Shown: positions 1-4,874 of the stretch, in pieces
Layout: each line of letters opens with the position of its first letter
Numbering within the stretch: the stretch's first letter is position 1
Assembly: GCA_020697635.1 (NCBI GenBank)
Contig: JAEHCT010000110.1
Location: 1 to 5,366, forward strand
Direction: 5' to 3'
Source: Candidatus Bathyarchaeota archaeon
GTDB taxonomy: Archaea; Thermoproteota; Bathyarchaeia; TCS64
DNA length: 5,366 nucleotides
The notes under the pieces: generated by a model
Told to the model about the DNA's origin: nothing
Database searches by the model: none
What the model saw: only the letters and a program-made list of their open reading frames with translations
Made by a program: the position numbers and the translations under genes

Positions 1-454
1 CTGGACCATCGAAAAGGCACTCGAAGTGGGCGCCGAGATGGAGCTGGAGAGCTACACCCTCTACACAGAGACGGCGGAGAAAGCCACTTACCCCGGCGCG
101 AAGAAGCTGCTAACCGAGCTCGCCGCCGACGAGAAAAGGCATCGCGAGTACTTCCTCCAGGGGCTGGAGAATCCCTCCAACGTCAAGATGAGGACCCTCA
201 AAGAGGACATACCGGACCTCAAGGTCACTGACAGGCTGGTCAAGGTTCCTCTGGACCCCATGGCGGACTACCCGCAGATACTCATCTTCGCGGCCCAGCG
301 GGAGAAGACGACCCACGACTTCTACGTCCAGATAGCCCGCAGGTTCAGGGACGTCGAGCTGGGGAAGATGTTCAACAACTTCGCCAAGGAGGAGCTACGC
401 CACAAGTATCTCCTTGAGAAGGAGTACGACGACGTGGTCCTCGCCGAGATGTAG
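1..454 (+). CDS. Ferritin-like diiron protein, rubrerythrin type (5'-truncated)
   Basis: The reading frame is open to the left window edge (first full codon at position 2), so the start lies outside; the GTG at 26 is internal, because the helix continues upstream of it. About 150 residues are visible. They form two matching half-repeats typical of the ferritin-like four-helix bundle. The first has Glu14 seven residues before Tyr21, then E44-K-R-H47. The second has Glu101 seven residues before Tyr108, then E131-L-R-H134. These four Glu and two His are the expected carboxylate-bridged diiron ligands. The protein ends shortly after the last helix, so there is no C-terminal rubredoxin domain as in classical rubrerythrin. 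Family members act in the cytoplasm in peroxide reduction or iron handling; which applies here cannot be told. The gene converges on the isomerase gene with a 13-nt gap. Sure of the family, not of the exact reaction. Confidence 0.88.
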   Translation, partial: WTIEKALEVGAEMELESYTLYTETAEKATYPGAKKLLTELAADEKRHREYFLQGLENPSNVKMRTLKEDIPDLKVTDRLVKVPLDPMADYPQILIFAAQREKTTHDFYVQIARRFRDVELGKMFNNFAKEELRHKYLLEKEYDDVVLAEM

Positions 455-460
455 CTCGGC
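443..460. terminator. Short GC hairpin spanning the ferritin stop codon
   Basis: GCCGAG at 443-448 is the exact reverse complement of CTCGGC at 455-460. The 6-nt loop contains the TAG stop (452-454). It fills most of the 13-nt gap between two convergent genes, so it could mark the 3' end of either transcript. There is no following T tract, which archaeal termination normally prefers, so the terminator role is an inference. Confidence 0.3.
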
Positions 461-467
461 ACCAACC

Positions 468-1067
468 TCATTCTATCGTGGCGTGACGCAGCCTCATCGA
501 GTCCACGCTCAGGCCCAGCCTGTTCAAGAGCTCGGCGATGATCGCGTCCAGGAATATCATCGTCGTGTCCTCGAACATGGTGCCCATGGGAGCCAGGCTC
601 TCATGCTGACCCTTCAGCTGCCTTATGTGGTACTCGTCCTCCGCGGCGATGTCCTCCCGGCCGGGGATGTCGACGACGAGGTCCGCCGTCTGGGCTAGGG
701 GCGACTCCTCCTGGCTGGTGACGGCGACGACCTTGGCGTTGAGGCTCTTGGCCATCTGGGCCGCTGCCAGGGGTACCGTGGTCTTGCCGCTCCCGGAGAG
801 GACTATGACCATGTCGCCTTCACCGACGTTGGGGTTGATGGTCTCCCCAAGCACATAGACTTGGAAGCCCAGGTGCATGAGTCGCATGGCGAACGCCTTG
901 CCCACAAGGCCGCTCCTGCCGGCGCCCACTATGAGCACCTTCTTATCCCGCGTCCTCGTGTCCATCAGGCTCTCAAGCAAAGTCTCAACCTCCTCTCTGT
1001 CAAGGCCGCGGAGGGCCACTGAGATGCTTTTTATCAGCTCCTCGTAGGCTTGAGCGAAGTACTCCAT
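468..1067 (-). CDS. hxlB: 6-phospho-3-hexuloisomerase (PHI)
   Basis: This 199-residue SIS-domain protein matches the usual length of PHI, which converts D-arabino-3-hexulose 6-phosphate to fructose 6-phosphate in the ribulose monophosphate (RuMP) pathway. In archaea the pathway often runs in reverse to make ribulose 5-phosphate and formaldehyde, replacing the oxidative pentose phosphate route. Visible features are an N-terminal helical segment (1-38), the first Rossmann strand with phosphate loop GAGRSG (48-53), the second loop SGSGKT (91-96), and the family signature LAPMGTMFE (158-166), whose Glu166 aligns with the proposed catalytic glutamate. The ATG at 1067 gives the full helix; no SD site precedes it. 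The partner hexulose-6-phosphate synthase is not in the window, so the gene seems to be a stand-alone isomerase rather than a synthase fusion. A generic SIS sugar isomerase is the alternative, but the signature argues for PHI. Confidence 0.93.
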   Translation of the reverse strand: MEYFAQAYEELIKSISVALRGLDREEVETLLESLMDTRTRDKKVLIVGAGRSGLVGKAFAMRLMHLGFQVYVLGETINPNVGEGDMVIVLSGSGKTTVPLAAAQMAKSLNAKVVAVTSQEESPLAQTADLVVDIPGREDIAAEDEYHIRQLKGQHESLAPMGTMFEDTTMIFLDAIIAELLNRLGLSVDSMRLRHATIE

Positions 1068-1092
1068 ACCGTGAGAAAGTGAGTGGGAAGAG

Positions 1093-1099
1093 TAAATAA
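1093..1099 (-). promoter_or_regulatory. TATA-like box for the hexuloisomerase gene
   Basis: On the minus strand TTATTTA is centred about 29 nt ahead of the ATG at 1067. An archaeal TATA box lies about 26 nt ahead of the transcript start, so the message would begin within a few nucleotides of the ATG. No SD motif is seen just upstream, which fits a leaderless transcript. Weak match to consensus; position is the main support. Confidence 0.4.
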
Positions 1100-1151
1100 C
1101 AGTTTAGCAGTGCTGTGGAAATCTTAAAACCTCATGGCATCAATGTTCTGA

Positions 1152-1160
1152 TTTATATTA
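1152..1160 (+). promoter_or_regulatory. TATA-like box for the acetyltransferase gene
   Basis: TTTATATTA in the divergent spacer would place a transcript start near 1180-1185, leaving a leader of about 35 nt to the TTG at 1219. A second possible element is GGAAATCTTAAAA (1117-1129), which has a purine-rich BRE-like lead followed by a TTAAAA box and would start transcription near 1150-1155. The sequence does not decide between them. Confidence 0.4.
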
Positions 1161-1218
1161 TGATTCGTTCCAACTCATTCATAGCCTCCGGCGGTGGCCG
1201 CGTATATACATTAGACGC

Positions 1219-1659
1219 TTGAACGAAGGAGATCTACACAAGGAGTTCCGCACTGGCTTCGAGTCGTTTGACACAGACGAAGACGGTGAACCATTCACCC
1301 TTTCCAAGTACCTGCATAGGGACGAGGAGAAAGGATACGAGACATACGTTTTGACAGACGAGGAGGAAATCTGTGGCGTCGTCTCGTTCCACGTCAGGAG
1401 CTTCACGAACCTTCACGACACGCTATACCTGAGCCGGGTGGGCGTCGCAGAGCACCGTGGGGGTAAGGGATATGGGGCTAGGCTGATGGCATTCATACTG
1501 GAAACATGCTACGAGAGAGGGGTTGTCATAATGTGCTGTGAAGCCGTCTCTGAGGCTGCACCGTTTTTCGTTGCGCTGGGGTGGGAGGAGATACTGAGCT
1601 ACGAGGACCCTCACTGGGGAGACGGCTGTAAGACGCTGATCTTCAGGATACCATGTTAG
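1219..1659 (+). CDS. GNAT-family N-acetyltransferase (start uncertain)
   Basis: About 146 residues with a GNAT fold. These enzymes transfer an acetyl group from acetyl-CoA to an amine. The acetyl-CoA-binding motif A is clear: LYLSRVGVAEHRGGKGYG (residues 69-86, the R/Q-x-x-G-x-G loop being RGGKGYG), followed by the alpha-3 helix. Later come a strand VVIMCCEA, a helix with AAPFFVALGWEE (the usual motif B region), and a final strand TLIFRIP. The acceptor substrate cannot be predicted. The TTG at 1219 is the only ATG/GTG/TTG between the upstream in-frame stop (1105-1107) and the conserved region. However, codons just ahead of it read I-Y-I-R-R, which looks like the first beta strand of a GNAT, and no SD precedes the TTG. 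The true start may lie near 1204 or depend on reinitiation. The TAG stop overlaps the stop of the convergent regulator gene. Confidence 0.8.
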   Translation: MNEGDLHKEFRTGFESFDTDEDGEPFTLSKYLHRDEEKGYETYVLTDEEEICGVVSFHVRSFTNLHDTLYLSRVGVAEHRGGKGYGARLMAFILETCYERGVVIMCCEAVSEAAPFFVALGWEEILSYEDPHWGDGCKTLIFRIPC

Positions 1660-1961
1660 CCCCTGTCCTGCTTGTCGATGTGCAGGGGCTGCCTCTCCAG
1701 CAGCTCTCCCTGCTTCTCCGTCCAGCAGTCGAGGCAGAGGACGCCGTATCGCGGCGTGTTGACCCTGACCTGATCCTTGGCTATATCCTTCTCGCAGAGG
1801 GCGCAGACGTTCTCCTCGGTCTTCAGTTCGGTGATTACCTTGGGGTTCTCCCTGAGGTAGTTCTCTATGAGCCTGCTCTTCGATATCCTGTTCTCCTTGG
1901 CGAGGCTGGAGAGGGTTCTGTCCAGCTCCTCTGAGATTGATATGGATATCTTCTGTACCAT
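1656..1961 (-). CDS. Ribbon-helix-helix protein with C-terminal zinc-binding motif
   Basis: This 101-residue protein starts with a CopG/Arc-like ribbon-helix-helix: an amphipathic strand QKISISIS (3-10), helix A (about 11-24), and helix B beginning at RISKSRLIENYL (25-36). Such domains bind DNA as dimers through the paired strands. It is followed by a small knuckle with C53-x2-C56 and C76-x2-C79, which should hold one zinc. A charged tail ends the protein. It is probably a transcription regulator whose zinc site may aid folding, protein contacts or redox/metal sensing (inference). An antitoxin role is possible, but no toxin gene adjoins it. An AGGTG SD (1967-1971) sits 5 nt before the ATG. 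It lies 52 nt downstream of the racemase/dehydratase operon on the same strand with its own TATA-like box, so it may be expressed alone or by readthrough. Its stop overlaps the acetyltransferase stop by 4 nt. Confidence 0.82.
   Translation of the reverse strand: MVQKISISISEELDRTLSSLAKENRISKSRLIENYLRENPKVITELKTEENVCALCEKDIAKDQVRVNTPRYGVLCLDCWTEKQGELLERQPLHIDKQDRG
1658..1690. repeat. 8-bp inverted repeat at the convergent gene ends
   Basis: AGCCCCTG (1658-1665) and CAGGGGCT (1683-1690) are perfect reverse complements around a 17-nt loop. The left arm begins inside the overlapping stop codons of the acetyltransferase and regulator genes, and the rest lies in the regulator's C-terminal codons. 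As RNA it would form a GC-rich hairpin at the 3' end of the acetyltransferase message. No T tract follows. Confidence 0.4.
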
Positions 1962-1992
1962 CCAGACACCTAGGAATGGTAGGAAATAGGTA

Positions 1993-2008
1993 GCATATAA
2001 GTAATATG
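1993..2008 (-). promoter_or_regulatory. TATA-like promoter of the regulator gene
   Basis: On the minus strand this stretch holds two overlapping TATA-like boxes, TTATATGC (2000-1993) and CATATTA (2008-2002). They predict transcript starts near 1970 and 1979, just ahead of the AGGTG SD at 1971-1967. The 15 bp at 1994-2008 are an imperfect palindrome (one mismatched pair). This would give the regulator its own short-leader transcript. Confidence 0.4.
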
Positions 2009-2035
2009 GAGGCTCAGCAGTGGCCGAGGAGCCTC
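2009..2035 (-). terminator. Hairpin across the dehydratase stop codon
   Basis: GAGGCTC (2009-2015) and GAGCCTC (2029-2035) are exact reverse complements with a 13-nt loop. The stem includes the TGA stop (2014-2016) of the last operon gene. On the minus strand it is followed by an AT-rich stretch but no clear T run. It is a candidate weak terminator or 3'-end stabiliser, leaving readthrough into the regulator gene possible. Confidence 0.3.
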
Positions 2036-3189
2036 TCAGCCGCCCTGCTGCGGCCGAACACCACGTAGTCCTTGAACCCCAGCGCCTCCGCCTTTGTCTT
2101 CTTGCCGTTGGTCACCGACACCATCTCGTAGAAGATGCGGCGCCCCACGCTGTTGAGGCTCTCGCCGCCGTCCAGGATGGTGCCCGCGTTGATGTCTATG
2201 TTGTCCTCCAGGTTCCCGTAGGTCTTGGGGTTACCCGTTATCTTGATGACGGGCGCCACTGCGTGACCCGTGGTGCTGCCTCGTCCGCTGGTGAAGCAGA
2301 CCACCTGTGCGCCCGCTGCCACCATGTGGGTGACGCTGGGCACGTCCCAGCCCGTGCCGTCCTGAAGATACAGGCCCGGCTCGTCGGGGAGATCGAACCT
2401 GTCCCACGTGTTCCAGAGGACGCCCTGTATGGGCTTGGTGCCGCCCTTCCTGATGGCGCCGAGGCTCTTCTCCTCTATGGTGGTGAGGCCGCCGTCGATG
2501 TTACCCTTGCTCATGTACCGGCTGTCCACCCCCATTGCGTTGAGCCTCTTCTCCTGCTTCTCTATCATCTCGTAGATGTCCTTGGCCACACTCTCGCTGA
2601 CGGCTCGCCGCGCAAGAATGTGCTGGGTGCCTATCATCTCTTGGGGCTCGCTGAAGATCACCGTGCCCCCCTCCTCGATGAGCCTGTCCGCGGCCACCCC
2701 CACCGCCGGGTTGGCTGCCAGGCCGCTCGTGGCGTCGCTGCCCCCGCACTCCACCGCCAGCGTCAGCTCGCTCAGGGGGAAAGCCTCTCTCCTGAGTTCT
2801 CCGACCTCCTGAGCCATGCTCTGAAGGGCCCGCACGCCCTTCTCCATGGACTGTATGGTGCCGCCGTCCTCCTGGATGACTATGCTCTCGATGGGCTTAC
2901 CGGTGTCTCTGAGGCCCTCCATGAGTATGTCGTTGGTTAACACCTCGCAGCCAAGCCCGAAGAGCAGTATGCCCGCCACGTTGGGGTTCCTGCCGGTGCC
3001 GACGAGGGCGTTCACAAGCATCTCGTCCGCCCTGCAGCCGAGGTACTGGGTCACCGCGACGGCTCCCTCGACTTGGGCGGCCACCTGTCTCGCGGGCTCG
3101 TAGCTGCAGTCGATGGGGGCTATGACGAGCAGGTGGTTCCTTATCCCGACGCCGCCGTCGGGGCGCTCGTAGCCGTAGAACTCGTTCAT
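2014..3189 (-). CDS. UxaA-family dehydratase/lyase large subunit
   Basis: This 391-residue protein is the catalytic C-terminal part of the altronate dehydratase/galactarate dehydratase family, without the N-terminal SAF domain, which is encoded by the gene just upstream. Signature stretches are GYERPDGGVGIRN (6-18), GLGCE (78-82), CGGSDATSGLAANPAVG (148-164), GNIDGGLTTIEEKSLGA (229-245) and SGRGSTTGHAVAPVIKITGN (301-320). Members remove water from sugar acids such as altronate to give 2-keto-3-deoxy acids, using a divalent metal. The same split arrangement, with similar sizes, is found in (2R)-sulfolactate sulfo-lyase (SuyA/SuyB), which releases sulfite. The sequence alone does not separate these. 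The ATG at 3189 overlaps the preceding stop as ATGA, and a GGAGG site (3197-3201) lies 7 nt upstream, so the two subunits are probably translationally coupled. Family sure, substrate unknown. Confidence 0.9.
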   Translation of the reverse strand: MNEFYGYERPDGGVGIRNHLLVIAPIDCSYEPARQVAAQVEGAVAVTQYLGCRADEMLVNALVGTGRNPNVAGILLFGLGCEVLTNDILMEGLRDTGKPIESIVIQEDGGTIQSMEKGVRALQSMAQEVGELRREAFPLSELTLAVECGGSDATSGLAANPAVGVAADRLIEEGGTVIFSEPQEMIGTQHILARRAVSESVAKDIYEMIEKQEKRLNAMGVDSRYMSKGNIDGGLTTIEEKSLGAIRKGGTKPIQGVLWNTWDRFDLPDEPGLYLQDGTGWDVPSVTHMVAAGAQVVCFTSGRGSTTGHAVAPVIKITGNPKTYGNLEDNIDINAGTILDGGESLNSVGRRIFYEMVSVTNGKKTKAEALGFKDYVVFGRSRAAERLLGHC

Positions 3190-3491
3190 TTTTCCGCCTC
3201 CAGCTCGCTCGTCGGGAGCCGACCCGACTCAACGTTATGGGTGTGAACCCACCCACCAACCGCTATCGGCTTCAAGGCCACTCCGATGACCTCGCCGTAC
3301 TTTATGATCTCTTCTCCCTTGTCGAGCTTCCTGAGAGCCAGCTTGTGCCCGAATATGATGTCCTCGATGGGCTTCGCGTCGAGGATGACCTCGCCCATGG
3401 GGCTGAGGACCTCGACCTGCTCGCCCTTGGACACGTCGTCCGTCACGGTGGCGACGTTGTCCTTGTCGTCAAGCTGTATCGCCTTCTTCAT
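3186..3491 (-). CDS. SAF-domain small subunit of UxaA-type dehydratase/lyase
   Basis: This 101-residue protein matches the separate N-terminal (SAF) domain of altronate dehydratase and the small subunit of sulfolactate sulfo-lyase. It has an early beta-rich part (1-40), then the conserved core FGHKLALRKLDKGEEIIKYG (47-66) followed by EVIGVALKPIAVGGWVHTHNV. This closing WVHTHNV pattern is typical of the family; the conserved histidines (49, 83, 85) are candidate metal or substrate ligands. It should pair with the large subunit encoded next. The ATG at 3491 was chosen although the frame is open to 3614: GGAGGG (3498-3503) stands 6 nt before it, the start is 2 nt after the racemase stop, and the extra N-terminal residues would be low-complexity shadow of the racemase gene. 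Substrate as uncertain as for the large subunit. Confidence 0.88.
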   Translation of the reverse strand: MKKAIQLDDKDNVATVTDDVSKGEQVEVLSPMGEVILDAKPIEDIIFGHKLALRKLDKGEEIIKYGEVIGVALKPIAVGGWVHTHNVESGRLPTSELEAEK

Positions 3492-3493
3492 CT

Positions 3494-4744
3494 TCAACCC
3501 TCCAACGCCTTCCTGGGTATGCAGGAGGTACCGTCCGGTATAACCGCTACCTTCGACCCCTTCCCGTGGTGGTTCTTGAGCTCCTCGACGACCTCGGGCC
3601 AGCTCCTGATCCACTGAAATATCTCCTGCTCGTACCTCATCTCGAAGCTCTTCAGAGGATGCTCGCCATAGATGATGAGTCTCTTGCCCTTCGCTAGGTC
3701 TCTACGTCTGGGGTTCCAGAGGCTGGCTCCGACGTTCTTGCCGTGCCGGTTGAAGAGCCAGTGGTTTATGTCGCCGTCGGGGCAGTCGTTCACCAGCACT
3801 ATGGTGCCATCCAGCTTGACGCTGTTGTAGGCCGGCCAGAGCCCGAGATAGGGCTCGTTCTCCCTCATGTAGCTGCCCACCACCACGATGTCGGCCTCGG
3901 GGCTCTCGGTGGCGTGCCACCTCTTCGCCCCCGCCGCCGCCTTCCTCTGGGTCTCTACGCAGTCGCCGGCGTAGAGCTCCAGCGGGTCGCGCCTCAGGTT
4001 GAGCACGGTGTCTATCTTGTAGTCGAGCCCAGCCATCCTAGCAGCCTCCTCGGCGTCCAGCCTCATCACGTTATCGTCGTTGGAGAGGTAACCAGTGGTC
4101 TCGTGGGGCGTCAGCCTTGGGCCAAAGCCTCCTACGTTGCCGTGGTTGTATCGGATGGTCTCGATGCCTGCGACGCCTGGACTTATTAGTTTCCCGCCGC
4201 CGCTGAGTCCCGTGAGCCTGTGGAAGAGCACAGTGCCGACGCCTATCTTCAGGTCGCAGGCCATGACTTCGCTGTTCACGTAGACTGGGCAGCCGCGGCT
4301 CGTCTCTCCGAGGTAGTCCAGCATCTCGAAGGGATTGTGGTTGTAGACCTGATACTCGGAGACAACGTCGTCGCCCAGCTTCTTCACGAAGTCCCTCCTG
4401 CCGTAGGTGCCGTGGGTTCCTGGGGCTATGATGAACCGCACGTTTTCCTTAGGTACACCTGCCCTGTGGAGCGTGTCAAGGATGTATGGAGTGTACTGGT
4501 GTGTCTTGGTTGGCCGCGTCATGTCGTCGAATATGATGACCACCTCTTCGGCTTTCTCCGCGAGCCTATCGAATGGCTTCTGGCCCAGAGGATTGTGGAT
4601 GGCTGCCTTGATCTCATCGGCGGTCATCGCCTTCCCGTTCTCTGCCTCCATCTTACACCTGTGTACCTTCCACTCGTCTGGGAATGTGAGGGTCAGGGGC
4701 TCGCCCTCGTACCAGGAATGATGGGGAATCTCTACTTGCTTCAA
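3494..4744 (-). CDS. larA: LarA-family nickel-pincer 2-hydroxyacid racemase/epimerase
   Basis: This 416-residue protein has the length and motifs of the lactate racemase (LarA) superfamily. These enzymes interconvert C2 stereoisomers of 2-hydroxy acids by hydride transfer to a nickel-pincer nucleotide cofactor. Visible are DDMTRPT (73-79), IIAPGTHG (105-112) and FHRLTGLSGGGKLISPGVAG (174-193), then YNHGN. By alignment with the Lactiplantibacillus enzyme, His111 and His175 match the catalytic histidines (108, 174), Lys185 the lysine that binds the cofactor (184), and His201 the nickel ligand (200), so the active site seems intact. The cofactor-making genes larB, larC and larE are not in the window. 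Many homologues act on malate, hydroxyglutarate, gluconate or other acids, so lactate should not be assumed; the dehydratase neighbours suggest a sugar acid or sulfo-acid. The start is TTG at 4744, 7 nt after a GAGG site (4752-4755), with an in-frame stop just upstream. First gene of the operon. Confidence 0.9.
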   Translation of the reverse strand: MKQVEIPHHSWYEGEPLTLTFPDEWKVHRCKMEAENGKAMTADEIKAAIHNPLGQKPFDRLAEKAEEVVIIFDDMTRPTKTHQYTPYILDTLHRAGVPKENVRFIIAPGTHGTYGRRDFVKKLGDDVVSEYQVYNHNPFEMLDYLGETSRGCPVYVNSEVMACDLKIGVGTVLFHRLTGLSGGGKLISPGVAGIETIRYNHGNVGGFGPRLTPHETTGYLSNDDNVMRLDAEEAARMAGLDYKIDTVLNLRRDPLELYAGDCVETQRKAAAGAKRWHATESPEADIVVVGSYMRENEPYLGLWPAYNSVKLDGTIVLVNDCPDGDINHWLFNRHGKNVGASLWNPRRRDLAKGKRLIIYGEHPLKSFEMRYEQEIFQWIRSWPEVVEELKNHHGKGSKVAVIPDGTSCIPRKALEG

Positions 4745-4751
4745 TGCTAAG

Positions 4752-4755
4752 CCTC
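4752..4755 (-). promoter_or_regulatory. SD site that fixes the TTG start of the racemase gene
   Basis: GAGG on the minus strand ends 7 nt before the TTG at 4744. The in-frame TGA just upstream rules out a longer protein, and the first ATG (codon 32) would remove the conserved N-terminus. Confidence 0.6.
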
Positions 4756-4780
4756 AATTACTTTGAAAAGGAAGCGTACC

Positions 4781-4801
4781 TAGTGTATATAATATTCACT
4801 A
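4781..4801 (-). promoter_or_regulatory. Operon promoter: TATA box inside a near-perfect 21-bp palindrome
   Basis: On the minus strand ATTATATAC (4793-4785) is a good archaeal TATA box, placing the transcript start near 4763 and giving a leader of about 19 nt that holds the GAGG site. The box sits at the centre of a palindrome from 4781 to 4801. The arms TAGTG (4781-4785) and CACTA (4797-4801) pair fully, and the inner AT-rich positions pair as well except 4786/4796: nine of ten pairs match around base 4791. A dimeric repressor bound here would block TBP, so this is an operator candidate; the binding protein is unknown. Confidence 0.55.
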
Positions 4802-4842
4802 AATTGCCTGTTTTTTATTGAATAACTCAGTTTTTTCGAGCT

Positions 4843-4867
4843 TATCCTTATTGAAAGAGTTAGGATA
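4843..4867 (-). terminator. Inverted repeat downstream of the surface-protein gene
   Basis: TATCCT (4843-4848) and AGGATA (4862-4867) are perfect reverse complements with a 13-nt loop, starting 7 nt past the TAA stop of the minus-strand surface-protein gene. A second small stem, TCCACC/GGTGGA (4878-4883/4892-4897), lies in the last codons. No strong T tract follows on the minus strand, so the terminator role is tentative. Confidence 0.3.
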
Positions 4868-4874
4868 TACTTGT

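Noticed and set aside
26..34. GTG at 26 as the true start of the ferritin-like gene
   Set aside because: The frame is open upstream to the window edge and the preceding residues (TIEKALE) fit the start of the first helix, so the gene is truncated.
1968..1973. ACCTAG shared by the regulator promoter (1968-1973) and the operon promoter (4778-4783)
   Set aside because: A single 6-mer shared by two short regions is weak, and in the regulator promoter it overlaps the SD, which already explains part of it.
2020..2940. Long open frame (306 codons) on the plus strand inside the dehydratase gene
   Set aside because: It is a shadow of a GC-rich gene: the minus strand has clear family motifs throughout, while the plus-strand product is Leu/Ala/Val/His-rich with no recognisable domain and no promoter or SD.
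3492..3614. Longer N-terminus for the SAF protein, starting at 3614
   Set aside because: The added residues are an out-of-frame reading of the racemase C-terminus; the ATG at 3491 has a strong SD and sits directly after the racemase stop.
4220..4750. Plus-strand open frame of 176 codons across the racemase start
   Set aside because: It runs antisense to conserved LarA motifs, and its product shows no domain.
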